Assembly: GCF_014489075.1 (NCBI RefSeq)
Contig: NZ_JACTGR010000005.1
Location: 310,001-374,000, forward strand
Reading direction: 5' to 3'
DNA length: 64,000 bases
From: Sphingomonas sp. JC676
Lineage (GTDB): Bacteria; Pseudomonadota; Alphaproteobacteria; Sphingomonadales; Sphingomonadaceae
Shown here: piece after piece, positions 8,620 through 16,703 of the stretch
How the letters are laid out: the number at the start of each line of letters is the position of its first letter
Position numbering within the stretch: position 1 is the first letter of the stretch
Notes under the pieces: model-generated
Database searches by the model: none
What the model was told of the DNA's origin: nothing
What the model saw: only the letters and a program-made list of their open reading frames with translations
Translations under genes and position numbers: made by a program

Positions 8620-9885
8620 ATGACTCATTTCCCGATCGGCATTTTCGGCGTGCTCGCGATCCTCGGAATCGCGTTCCTGCTTTCGTCCAACAAGCGCGGG
8701 ATCCGGTTGCGCGTCGTCGGCGCGGCCTTCGCGCTCCAGGCGGGGATTGCGGTGCTGGTGCTTCGGACGAGCTGGGGACAGACGGCGCTGCATACGCTTT
8801 CCAACGGCGTATCGGCGCTGCTCGGCTATGCCGGCGCGGGCACCAGCTTCCTGTTCGGCCCGCTCGCCAAGCCCGAGCTGGGCGGCCAGAGCTTCGCGAT
8901 CGCGGCGCTGCCGGTGATCATCTTCTTCGCCGCGCTCGTCTCGATCCTCTATCACCTCGGCGTGATGCAGTTCGTGATCCGCTGGATCGGCGGCGGCATC
9001 GAGAAGGTCGTCGGCACCAGCAAGGTCGAATCGCTATGTGCCGCGGCGAACATCTTCGTCGGCCAGAGCGAATCGCCGCTGGTGATCCGCCCCTATCTCG
9101 CCCGCCTCACCCCTTCGCAGCTCTTCGCGGTGATGACCGTGGGCATGTCGGGCGTGGCGGGGACGATCCTGGCGGCCTATGCCAGCCTGCTCGGGCCGGC
9201 TTCTTTGCCCTATCTGCTCGCCGCCTCGTTCATGGCGGCGCCGGGCGGACTGCTGATGGCCAAGATCATGATGCCGGATCCGATCGCGACCAAGGACGGC
9301 GAGCTGCCGCTGGGCGACGATCCCGAGGAAGAGATCATCAAGGTCGCCGAACAGGACCTGGAGGAGGAGCGCGCCGCCAACCTGATCATGGCCGCCTCGA
9401 TGGGCGCCTCGACCGGCGTCAAGATCGCCGTCGCGGTGGGCGCGATGGTGCTGGCGTTCGTCGCGCTGGTGGCGCTCGCCAACGGCCTGCTCAGCGGCGT
9501 GGGCGGCTGGTTCGGCCATCCAGAGCTGAGCTTCCAGTCGATCATTGGCGCCGTGTTCGCGCCGGTGATGTACCTGCTCGGCATCCCATGGCACGAGGCG
9601 CTGGAGGCCGGCGGACTGTTCGGCACCAAGGTGGTGCTCAACGAGTTCGTCGCGTTCATCGATTTGGGCCATCTGACCGATCTGGCGCCGCGCACCCGGG
9701 CGATCGTCACCTTCTCGCTGTGCGGCTTCGCCAATTTCAGCTCGATCGCGATCCAGATGGCCGCGACGGGCAGCCTAGCGCCCAATCAGCGGCCGATGAT
9801 CGCCAAGCTGGGCATCCGCGCGCTGATCGCAGGCAGCCTGGCGAACCTGATGTCGGCGGCGCTGGCGGGGCTGCTGCTGCCCTAG
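8620..9885 (+). CDS. NupC family concentrative nucleoside transporter
   Basis: A 421-residue CNT transporter importing nucleosides with H+ or Na+ across the inner membrane. Features: N-terminal three helices, the QSFAIAALPVIIFFAALVSI segment, the substrate-site motif CAAANIFVGQSESPLVI, and the C-terminal GTKVVLNEFVAFIDL followed by TFSLCGFANFSSIAIQ. ATG at 8620 gives the normal NupC N-terminus; longer starts would add nothing membrane-like. It is divergent from the queuosine-precursor transporter, so two base/nucleoside uptake genes share one intergenic region. Copy B of the dispersed element begins about 30 bp after its stop. Confidence 0.93.
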   Translation: MTHFPIGIFGVLAILGIAFLLSSNKRGIRLRVVGAAFALQAGIAVLVLRTSWGQTALHTLSNGVSALLGYAGAGTSFLFGPLAKPELGGQSFAIAALPVIIFFAALVSILYHLGVMQFVIRWIGGGIEKVVGTSKVESLCAAANIFVGQSESPLVIRPYLARLTPSQLFAVMTVGMSGVAGTILAAYASLLGPASLPYLLAASFMAAPGGLLMAKIMMPDPIATKDGELPLGDDPEEEIIKVAEQDLEEERAANLIMAASMGASTGVKIAVAVGAMVLAFVALVALANGLLSGVGGWFGHPELSFQSIIGAVFAPVMYLLGIPWHEALEAGGLFGTKVVLNEFVAFIDLGHLTDLAPRTRAIVTFSLCGFANFSSIAIQMAATGSLAPNQRPMIAKLGIRALIAGSLANLMSAALAGLLLP

Positions 9886-9917
9886 GTTGAGCGCGCATCC
9901 GCCGATTTTTCGACCAC

Positions 9918-10109
9918 CGATTCGGCCAATCGGCTGGTTGAACGAAGAAAAAGCGGAATCGTGGTTTCTCAATAGCTTCGTGCCCAACCGGTTGACACGG
10001 TTGACACCTGCTATGTCGAAATTCCTTCCTTCCCAAAAAATGGGTTTTCAGGGTCCCACGATGAGAAAGAGCCGTTCTCCGGATCGACCTTGAAACCCTA
10101 CATTGCAAG
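9918..10109 (-). repeat. Dispersed ~192-bp 3'-flanking element, copy B
   Basis: Reverse-complement counterpart of 881-1075. Read on the minus strand it begins CTTGCAATGTAGG two bases after the stop of the 3-hydroxyacyl-CoA dehydrogenase, holds the identical 22-bp core at 9987-10008, and ends in CCGAATCGG near the nupC stop. The TTG-initiated ORF of copy A is also present (MQCRVSRSIR..., then CQPCQPV and EKP), reading on to 9737. Relative to copy A there are 3-bp and 9-bp indels plus one compensated pair of 1-bp shifts. Both copies fill tail-to-tail intergenic gaps. Confidence 0.8.
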
Positions 10110-10111
10110 CC

Positions 10112-10981
10112 TCACCGCGTCGGCACGGGCTCCGCACCGGTATAGTCGTAGAAACCGCGCTTGGTCTTACGGCCGTACCAGCCGGCCTCGACGTATTTGA
10201 CCAGTAGCGGCGCCGGGCGGAACTTGGGATCGCCGGTGCCTTCGAACAGCACGCGCGTGATCTCGAGGCAGGTGTCGAGGCCGATGAAATCGGCCAAGGC
10301 GAACGGCCCCATTGGGTGGTTGAGGCCAAGCGTGATCGCAGCGTCGATGTCGGGGATCGTCGCCACGCCCTCGCCCAATGCGAAGCACGCCTCGTTGAGC
10401 ATCGGCATCAGCACGCGGTTGACGATGAAGCCCGGCGCATCGTTGGCGTGGACGATGCGCTTGTTCAGCGAGCTCCCGAATGCCTCGACCGCGGCGACGG
10501 TGGCGTCCGAGGTGGCGAGCCCCCGGATCAGCTCGACCAGCCCCATCACCGGCACCGGATTGAAGAAGTGCACGCCCATGAAGCGCGCCGGATCGGGCGA
10601 GGCCTGGGCAAGGCGGGTGATCGGGATCGACGAGGTATTGCTCGCCAGGATCGCATCGGCGCCGAGCACCTTGCCGACCGTCTCGAAGATCTGGCGCTTG
10701 ATGGCCTCGCGCTCGGTAGCCGCCTCGATCACCAGTTCGCAGGGCCCCATCGCCGAGACGTCGGCGACCGGCTGGATGCGGGCCAATGCGGCTTCGGCAT
10801 CGGCGGCGGTGATCTTTTCCTTCTCGACCGCGCGGGCGAGCTGCTTGGCGATGCCCGCCTTGCCGGCCTCTGCCCGGGCCTGATCGACGTCGGAGAGCAA
10901 AACGGCATAGCCCGCCTGCGCCGAAACCTGGGCGATGCCCGCCCCCATTTGCCCCGCACCGATAACGCCGACCGTCTTCAT
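10112..10981 (-). CDS. 3-hydroxyacyl-CoA (3-hydroxybutyryl-CoA) dehydrogenase
   Basis: A 289-residue NAD-dependent dehydrogenase of the PaaH/Hbd type, oxidising (S)-3-hydroxyacyl-CoA in fatty acid, butyrate or aromatic degradation. The dinucleotide motif GVIGAGQMGAGIAQ is at residues 5-18; SNTSSIPITRLA and VHFFNPVPVMGLVELI follow, with the C-terminal helical domain containing ALADFIGLDTCLEI. ATG at 10981 has GAGGAG eight bases upstream; a TTG five codons earlier is less likely. It stands alone, so the specific pathway is not shown by its neighbours. Confidence 0.94.
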   Translation of the reverse strand: MKTVGVIGAGQMGAGIAQVSAQAGYAVLLSDVDQARAEAGKAGIAKQLARAVEKEKITAADAEAALARIQPVADVSAMGPCELVIEAATEREAIKRQIFETVGKVLGADAILASNTSSIPITRLAQASPDPARFMGVHFFNPVPVMGLVELIRGLATSDATVAAVEAFGSSLNKRIVHANDAPGFIVNRVLMPMLNEACFALGEGVATIPDIDAAITLGLNHPMGPFALADFIGLDTCLEITRVLFEGTGDPKFRPAPLLVKYVEAGWYGRKTKRGFYDYTGAEPVPTR

Positions 10982-11046
10982 CGCATGACTCCTCAATCCT
11001 GGCGGCTCTCCTATCGACTCCTTCTGCGATCGGCTAGGATCGGCGC

Positions 11047-12057
11047 ATGCTGCTCCTCGCCCTGCTCGCCGCCGATCCCGTGACCGGACCGATCAAGACC
11101 TTCGGCGACTGGGCGGTGGCCTGCGACAATGTCCACCAATGCGAGATGACCTCGCTGCTGCCCGGCGACGGCATGTCGGTCGAGGGCTCGGGATATGACG
11201 AGATCTCGCTGTCGATCGCGCGCGGTCCGGGGCCCGCGGGCGCCTTCACCGTGGAAGTCTCGATCAACACCCAGACCAAAGGCGCAGCGGCGCTGCGGAT
11301 CGACGGGCAGACGGTAGCGAACGGCGTGCCCGCCAACGACACGCTGCGCTTCGTAGGCGCGGACGCCGATCGGATCGTCGGGGCGATCGGCAAGGGTAAA
11401 GAGGTAGCGCTGACCGGCCCCGGCAGGAACCGGATCGGGCGCGTCTCGCTGGCCGGCTCTTCGGCGGCGCTGCGCTTCATCGATGCCGAGCAGGGCCGCG
11501 TCGGGACGGTCAGCGCCGCCATCGCCAAGGGCAGCAAGCCCGCCACGGCCGTACCCATGGTACTACCGGCGCCGGTGGTGCGCTTTTTCAAGCCCTCGGG
11601 CACGGCGGTGCGGGTGACGCCGGCGCTCAAAACCGCGATGGTCACCGCATCGGATTGTGGCGAGGAATATGAGCGCGAGGTCCCCAAGGTCGAGGCCTAT
11701 GCGCTCGGCGGCGGTAAGACGCTGGCACTGCTGCCGTGCGGCGCGGGGGCGTACAACTATATGTCCGTCCCCTTCGTCCTTGCCGCGGGCAGGCCGGTGT
11801 TCGCGACCTTCGACTCGCAGCCGGGGATGAGCGAAGCGGGTGCCAAGATGCCGATGCTGGTCAACGCCAGCTGGGACCCCAAGACCGCGCGGCTCTCCAG
11901 CTATTCCAAGGGCCGCGGGCTCGGCGATTGCGGATCGGCCGAGGTCTATGTGTGGGACGGGGCGCGCTTCCGGCTGGTCGAGCAGCGCGTGATGGGCGAG
12001 TGCCGCGGCTCGGTGAACTGGCTCACCGTGTGGAAGGCGCAGGCGGTGGCGCGCTAG
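11047..12057 (+). CDS. DUF1176 domain protein
   Basis: A 336-residue protein. The opening FGDWAVACDNVHQCEMTSL is the DUF1176 signature, and conserved cysteines recur (SDCGEE, LLPCGAGAYN, LGDCGSAEVYVWDGARFRL, GECRGSVNW). The N-terminus (MLLLALLAADP) is short and hydrophobic, so export to the periplasm is likely but the signal is weak. Function of the family is unknown. Its stop and the egtD stop share a CTAG palindrome, making a 4-bp tail-to-tail overlap. Confidence 0.85.
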   Translation: MLLLALLAADPVTGPIKTFGDWAVACDNVHQCEMTSLLPGDGMSVEGSGYDEISLSIARGPGPAGAFTVEVSINTQTKGAAALRIDGQTVANGVPANDTLRFVGADADRIVGAIGKGKEVALTGPGRNRIGRVSLAGSSAALRFIDAEQGRVGTVSAAIAKGSKPATAVPMVLPAPVVRFFKPSGTAVRVTPALKTAMVTASDCGEEYEREVPKVEAYALGGGKTLALLPCGAGAYNYMSVPFVLAAGRPVFATFDSQPGMSEAGAKMPMLVNASWDPKTARLSSYSKGRGLGDCGSAEVYVWDGARFRLVEQRVMGECRGSVNWLTVWKAQAVAR

Positions 12058-13031
12058 GGCGCCATCCGGATCGGCTGGGCCTCGCACAGGATCAGCCCGA
12101 ACCAGTCCTGGGGATCGCTCCATTCCTTGATCGGCGTCCAGCCGCCGGCGCGGAGCAACTGGCGAGCGCCGTTGGGCCCGTATTTGTGGCTGTTCTCGGT
12201 GTGGATCGTCTCGCCTGCCGACATGCTGAAGGGACGGCCATCGACCTGGAAGCGCACGTCGCGCACCGCCTCCAGATGCATCTCGATCCGCGCGGCATCG
12301 GCATTCCAGATCGCGCGGTGGCGGAAGGCGTCGAGCGGAATCGTGCCGCCCAATTCGCGGTTGATCCGTTCGAGCAGGTTCAGGTTGAACTCGGCGGTGA
12401 CGCCATGCTCGTCGTCATAGGCTGGGATCAGGATATCGGGCGACTTGACCCGGTCCATGCCGATCAGCAGCCGCGCACCCTCGCCCAGCCATGTGCGCAT
12501 CGCGCGAAGCAGGTCGACCGCGTGCCAGGCGTTCATGTTGCCGATCGTCGAGCCGGGGAAGAAGCCGAGCTTGGGCATGTCCTTCACCTGCGGCGGCAGC
12601 GGCACGGGGCGCAGGAAATCGGCCTCGACCGGATAGACCGGCAGCCCGGGAAAGGCCTGGGACAGTTCGTCGGCCGACTGGCGGAGGAAATCGCCCGAAA
12701 TATCGATCGGGACATAGGCAGCAGGGTCGATCGCACGCAGCAGGATCGGCGTCTTGGTCGACGAGCCCGAGCCGAACTCGACCACCGCCGCGCCGCGCGC
12801 CGCCAGCGCACCGAGCTCGGGCCCGGTCTGGCGGAGCAGGGCCGTCTCGGTGCGGGTCGGGTAATATTCGGGGAGATCGGTGATCGCCTCGAACAGTTCC
12901 GACCCGCGGCGATCGTAGAACCAGCGCGCGGGGATGGCGCGTGGGGACGCGGCCAGGCCGTTGAGCACGTCGCGACGGAAATTGGGATCGGCTAGGCCGA
13001 GTTGGCCGTCCTCGAGCTCCTGCTTAAGCAT
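12054..13031 (-). CDS. egtD: L-histidine N(alpha)-methyltransferase
   Basis: A 325-residue EgtD. It trimethylates histidine with SAM to give hercynine, the first step of ergothioneine synthesis. SAM-binding segment VVEFGSGSSTKTPIL, then IDISGDFLRQSA, GFFPGSTIGNMN, and the histidine-site stretch IHTENSHKYG near the C-terminus. Length is normal. The ATG shares a base with the egtB stop (TAATG), so the two are translationally coupled. Function is secure from motifs and from its partner. Confidence 0.96.
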   Translation of the reverse strand: MLKQELEDGQLGLADPNFRRDVLNGLAASPRAIPARWFYDRRGSELFEAITDLPEYYPTRTETALLRQTGPELGALAARGAAVVEFGSGSSTKTPILLRAIDPAAYVPIDISGDFLRQSADELSQAFPGLPVYPVEADFLRPVPLPPQVKDMPKLGFFPGSTIGNMNAWHAVDLLRAMRTWLGEGARLLIGMDRVKSPDILIPAYDDEHGVTAEFNLNLLERINRELGGTIPLDAFRHRAIWNADAARIEMHLEAVRDVRFQVDGRPFSMSAGETIHTENSHKYGPNGARQLLRAGGWTPIKEWSDPQDWFGLILCEAQPIRMAP

Positions 13032-14299
13032 TACAGGTCCTTTGCAAGCCGGACGCCGGTGAACTGCCAGCGCTGATGGGGATAGAAGAAGTTGCGATAG
13101 GCCGCGCGCAGATGCCCGCGCGGCGTGGCGCATGAGCCGCCGCGCAGCACGAACTGCCCGCTCATGAACTTGCCGTTATATTCGCCCACGGCGCCCTCAG
13201 CCGCCTTGAAGCCGGGATAGGGGCGATAGGCGCTGCCGGTCCATTCCCAGACATCGCCGAAGAATGCGGGGCCACCCGAGGACGGGCGCGGCTCGACCGG
13301 GCCGGCGGCATCGAGCTGGTTGCCGCCGAGCGGGTCGTGGCCGGTGGCGGCGGCCTCCCATTCGAACTCGGTGGGCAGGCGCGCGCCGGCCCAGCTGGCA
13401 TAGGCATCCGCCTCGAAGAAGCTGACATGGGTGACCGGCGCTGCGGGATCGATACCGCGGCGACCGTCAAGGCCGAAACGCGTCCAGACGCCGTCGTCCT
13501 GGCGCCAGTAGAGCGGCGCCTCGATCCCCTCCGCCTGAACCCAGGACCAGCCGTCCGACAGCCAATGCCGCGGATCGCGATAGCCGCCATCGGCGATGAA
13601 CGCCGCCCATTCGCCATTGGTGATCGTGCGATCGGCAATGGCGTGCGGGTGGAGCAGCTCGGTGTGGCGCGGGGTTTCGGAATCGAACGCGAAAGCTTGC
13701 GAAGTTGGCGAGGGGGCGCCGATTTCGACCACGCCTGCCTGTCCCTCGATCCAGCCGATCGGGCCGGGCATCGCCACCGGCACCTTGGGCGCGCCGGGCC
13801 AAATGGCTGATTCCAGGGGATTTACCGAGAAATGATGGAGGATGTCGGTGAGCAACAGCTCCTGATGCTGTTGTTCGTGATTGCATCCAAGCTCCACCAA
13901 AGTTTGCACCTGGGGCGGCAGATCGGGCAGCGCCGCGAGCAACGCCTGGTCTACCGCATTGCGATAATTCAGGATTTCCGCGAGCGAGGGGCGCGCCAAC
14001 ATTCCCCTCTGCTTTCGCGCGTGGCGAGACCCTTCGGCTTCGTAATAGCTGTTGAACAGGAACGGGAAGCGATCGTCGAACAGCCGATAGCCGGGCACGT
14101 GATCGCGCAGGATGAAGGTCTCGAAGAACCAGGTCGTGTGTGCGAGATGCCATTTGGCGGGCGACGCATCGTCCATCGACTGGATCGTCGCATCAGCATC
14201 GGAGAGCGGGGCTACAAGTGCTGTACTCAGCGCCCGGACCCGCGCGAAGCGGCTGCCGAGCGCACTAGAAGCTGGGGCCGGACCAGTTTCCGTTCGCAT
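13031..14299 (-). CDS. egtB: Ergothioneine biosynthesis sulfoxide synthase EgtB
   Basis: A 422-residue non-haem iron enzyme that joins hercynine and a thiol (cysteine or gamma-glutamylcysteine) oxidatively. The N-terminal DinB-like helical domain has WHLAHTTWFFETF and the iron-binding HEQQHQELLLTDI (three-histidine facial triad); the C-terminal FGE-sulfatase domain has ARLPTEFEWEAAA, GDVWEWTGSAY and VLRGGSCATP. AGGAG lies six bases before the ATG. First gene of the egtB-egtD pair; no egtA, egtC or egtE is in the window, so the thiol donor cannot be fixed here. Confidence 0.96.
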   Translation of the reverse strand: MRTETGPAPASSALGSRFARVRALSTALVAPLSDADATIQSMDDASPAKWHLAHTTWFFETFILRDHVPGYRLFDDRFPFLFNSYYEAEGSRHARKQRGMLARPSLAEILNYRNAVDQALLAALPDLPPQVQTLVELGCNHEQQHQELLLTDILHHFSVNPLESAIWPGAPKVPVAMPGPIGWIEGQAGVVEIGAPSPTSQAFAFDSETPRHTELLHPHAIADRTITNGEWAAFIADGGYRDPRHWLSDGWSWVQAEGIEAPLYWRQDDGVWTRFGLDGRRGIDPAAPVTHVSFFEADAYASWAGARLPTEFEWEAAATGHDPLGGNQLDAAGPVEPRPSSGGPAFFGDVWEWTGSAYRPYPGFKAAEGAVGEYNGKFMSGQFVLRGGSCATPRGHLRAAYRNFFYPHQRWQFTGVRLAKDL

Positions 14300-14350
14300 T
14301 TTGTTCTCCTAGCAGGCCGAATCCTGCCGGTCAATTGCCGTTCGCTCAGG

Positions 14351-14908
14351 TCAGCGCGACGCGCCGGGAACCCAGAGAACGTCGCCGCCGCCATTTTGGT
14401 TCACCGCCCGCGCGGCGACGAACAGGAGATCGGAAAGCCGATTGAGATACGCAAGGGCCGGCGGCGAGAGTTCGACCGTTTGCCCCGCAGCAACGGCGGT
14501 GCGTTCGGCGCGGCGGACGACCGCGCGCGCAAGGTGGAGCGCGGCGGCGGACGCCTCGCCCGCGGGCAGGATGAAGCTGGTCAGCGGCGCCAGGGCAGCG
14601 TTGAGATGATCGATCCGCTCCTCGAGCCAGGTCACCTGAGCGGGAACGATGCGGAGCGCGCCCTCCATTGCGATCGGCGTGGCAAGATCGGCACCGAGAT
14701 CGAACAGGTCGTTCTGGATGCGCGCGAACATCTCGCTGAAGCTGCCCGGCCCCAGCGCCGCGCGGGCGACGCCGATCGCGCTGTTCGCCTCGTCGACATC
14801 GCCGATCGCGGCCATGCGCGGATCCGCCTTGGACACGCGCGATCCGTCGACCAGCCCGGTGGTGCCGGCATCACCGGTGCGCGTGTAGATCTTGTTGAGC
14901 TTGACCAT
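14351..14908 (-). CDS. Corrinoid (cob(I)alamin) adenosyltransferase, PduO type
   Basis: A 185-residue ATP:cob(I)alamin adenosyltransferase that makes adenosylcobalamin. Signature IYTRTGDAGTTGLVDGSRV at the N-terminus binds ATP; ARIQNDLFDLGADLATP and the C-terminal ARAVVRRAERTAVAA plus YLNRLSDLLFVAARAVN are typical. Full length. It ends the gluQ-HIG1-secreted protein-adenosyltransferase series on the minus strand. No cobalamin riboswitch is seen in the short upstream gap. Confidence 0.95.
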   Translation of the reverse strand: MVKLNKIYTRTGDAGTTGLVDGSRVSKADPRMAAIGDVDEANSAIGVARAALGPGSFSEMFARIQNDLFDLGADLATPIAMEGALRIVPAQVTWLEERIDHLNAALAPLTSFILPAGEASAAALHLARAVVRRAERTAVAAGQTVELSPPALAYLNRLSDLLFVAARAVNQNGGGDVLWVPGASR

Positions 14909-14950
14909 CGGCGTGGTCCTACGCCGGACGGGATTGCGGCGGAAGGTCTT

Positions 14951-15289
14951 TCAGGGCGCGCGATAGGTGATGCGATACTGCGTCACGGATCGCCCCCCGA
15001 CGCGGCACGTGCCCGCTTCGTCGATCGAAATCACATTGACCGTGGCGGTCGCCCACGGTTGCGCCCCGCAATCATTCTCCCGGCCGGACCCGATGCGCAG
15101 CGTCACCACCCCGTCGATGTCCGTGGCCCCTGCGCCATATACGACCCCGATCGCCCCCTGCCGCACCGGCGAACGCGAATCTCCACTGCCTAACGCCACC
15201 GGCGATCGAGCACCCGCGCGCTGGACGTCTTGCGCGGGGGCGTTCCACGCGAATAGGAGCAAAGTGGAAGTCAATATCGCACGGATCAT
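14951..15289 (-). CDS. Small secreted protein of unknown function
   Basis: About 112 residues from ATG at 15289, which has AAAGGA eight bases upstream; an in-frame ATG at 15310 would add seven residues. MIRAILTSTLLLFAWNAPAQ is a clear signal peptide with an AxA-type cleavage region, so the ~90-residue mature protein is periplasmic. Two cysteines (NDCGAQP and GTCRVGG) could form a disulphide. I do not recognise the family. Its place between the HIG1 protein and the adenosyltransferase may only reflect co-transcription. Confidence 0.65.
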   Translation of the reverse strand: MIRAILTSTLLLFAWNAPAQDVQRAGARSPVALGSGDSRSPVRQGAIGVVYGAGATDIDGVVTLRIGSGRENDCGAQPWATATVNVISIDEAGTCRVGGRSVTQYRITYRAP

Positions 15290-15385
15290 CAGAAGCATCC
15301 TTTCGGACATGGCTCTTCGCCGTACTGAACGATCACTTTACGATAATTTCGGATTGCTTTCCAGACTGGCCTTTTGTCCAGCCGC

Positions 15386-15613
15386 TTAGTGGCTTGCCGA
15401 CGCGAAGAGCAGGATCAGCGCGATGATGCCGATCGCGATCGCCTGGAACATGATGCGCTTCTGCATCAGCTTGTTGGACTTGAGCGCGCGCTCGCTGGGG
15501 CCTGGGCCTTCAAGGTCCTGGCTGGTGGTGCCGGCCATGTTGACCAGTCCCCGGATGAGGAAGAACAGCGTCGCGAGCATCGCGGCAATGAGCAGTATGG
15601 CTAGGAAGAGCAT
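15386..15613 (-). CDS. HIG1 domain-containing membrane protein
   Basis: A 75-residue protein with two membrane helices flanking ERALKSNKLMQKRIMFQAIA, the HIG_1_N pattern. Bacterial and mitochondrial HIG1 proteins associate with respiratory complexes, notably cytochrome oxidase, so a respiratory role is plausible but unproven here. It starts ten bases after the gluQ stop. Length is normal for alphaproteobacterial members. Confidence 0.85.
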   Translation of the reverse strand: MLFLAILLIAAMLATLFFLIRGLVNMAGTTSQDLEGPGPSERALKSNKLMQKRIMFQAIAIGIIALILLFASASH

Positions 15614-15622
15614 CCCCTGTCC

Positions 15623-16606
15623 CTACTCCTGTGCGGCGGCGATTCCAACCGGCAGCGATCCGGCGCGCAGCCGGTCGGCGAGCGCGCGGCCGTCCTCGCC
15701 GGCGAGGCGCATCGCCTCGAGCGTCGGGGCGCCGTGGCGCTTGGCGAGGCGGCTGCCGTCGGGCCCGAGCAGCAGATCGTGATGGCGATATTCGGGGGTG
15801 GGCAGGCCGAGCAGCGCCTGGAGCAGGCGGTGGACATCGGTCGCGCTGAAGAGGTCCTTGCCGCGGATAATATGGGTGATGCCCTGTGCGGCATCGTCGA
15901 CGGTGACGGCGAGATGATAGCTGGCGGGCGCGTCCTTGCGCGCGAGGACGACGTCGCCATGCGCGCGCGGGTTTGCCGCGATCGTGCCGGCGAAGGCGTC
16001 GTGCCACGTCAGATCCTCCCCGAGCTCGTCTCGGGGAGGGGGACCGCCGGCCGTAGGCCGGTGGTGGAGGGACGCCCCGGGCACCGGCGCGTCCGCGCCG
16101 GCCCCTCCACCATCGCTACGCGATGGTCCCCCTCCCCGAGCGAGCTCGGGGAGGAGTTTCAACGCCGCTTCCATGTCCAGCCGCCAGCTGTGCGGTTCGG
16201 CGGCGAGGCGGGCCGCGTCCTCGGGCAGGCCGCGGCACGTGCCCGGATAGAGCGTGCCTTCGGGGCCATGCGGGGCGCTGAGGCTCGCGGCGATATCCGC
16301 CCGGGTGCAGAAGCAGGGATAGAGCAGGCCCATCGCCCTCAGCCGATCGAGCGCGGCCTGATAGCGATCGAGCCGCTGCGACTGGAACGTGACTTCGTCG
16401 TCCCAGCCCAGCCCGAGCCATTCGAGGTCACGCAGGATCGCATCGACATGCGCGGGGCGCGAGCGGGTTCCGTCGATATCCTCGATGCGCAGGCTGAAGC
16501 GCCCACCGGCCCCGCGTGCGAAGTCGTGTGCCAGACAAGCCGACCAGGCATGACCGAGATGGAGGCGCCCGGTCGGACTCGGTGCAAATCGGCTGTGGAT
16601 AATCAT
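15623..16606 (-). CDS. gluQ: Glutamyl-Q tRNA(Asp) synthetase with in-frame palindromic-element insertion
   Basis: GluQ-RS activates glutamate and attaches it to queuosine in tRNA(Asp). The class I start RFAPSPTGRLHLGHAW, the GTxRxRxA region FSLRIEDIDGTRSRPAHVD, four zinc-site residues around YPCFCTR and YPGTCRG, and the KMSKS-like SRLAKRHGAPTLEA are all present. Between DMEAALK and LTWHDAFAG the family is normally nearly continuous, but here about 48 extra Gly/Pro/Arg-rich residues are encoded exactly by the palindromic repeat at 16014-16155. At 327 residues it is longer than the usual ~280-300. The frame stays open across the insert, so a functional enzyme with an extra surface loop is plausible; loss of activity is possible. 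Confidence 0.9.
   Translation of the reverse strand: MIIHSRFAPSPTGRLHLGHAWSACLAHDFARGAGGRFSLRIEDIDGTRSRPAHVDAILRDLEWLGLGWDDEVTFQSQRLDRYQAALDRLRAMGLLYPCFCTRADIAASLSAPHGPEGTLYPGTCRGLPEDAARLAAEPHSWRLDMEAALKLLPELARGGGPSRSDGGGAGADAPVPGASLHHRPTAGGPPPRDELGEDLTWHDAFAGTIAANPRAHGDVVLARKDAPASYHLAVTVDDAAQGITHIIRGKDLFSATDVHRLLQALLGLPTPEYRHHDLLLGPDGSRLAKRHGAPTLEAMRLAGEDGRALADRLRAGSLPVGIAAAQE
16014..16155. repeat. GC-rich palindromic element, copy 1 (inside gluQ)
   Basis: About 142 bp running from TCCTCCCCGAGC to GCTCGGGGAGGA. Each end is itself a hairpin (CCTCCCCGAG...CTCGGGGAGG), with an inner pair of inverted arms (GGTGGTGGAGGG against CCCCTCCACCA), so the whole folds as one long nested palindrome. Near-identical plans occur at 22470-22610, 32222-32363 and 60192-60336. 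This is the only copy within a coding sequence, and it preserves the gluQ frame. Confidence 0.88.
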
Positions 16607-16703
16607 GAAACCGGCCCTTGACCACGAGTCGCGGCATATGCTGTCATGATGGCGTCACGCTGTCGCGCAAGAGAGCATGGCACCACAAGGGGCGAGGGAG
16701 CGC

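Noticed and set aside
16014..16155. Reading the palindromic element as a small RNA gene or CRISPR-like repeat
   Set aside because: There is a single unit per site, no spacers, and no promoter or T-tract; the four dispersed copies in different contexts fit a palindromic repeat family better.
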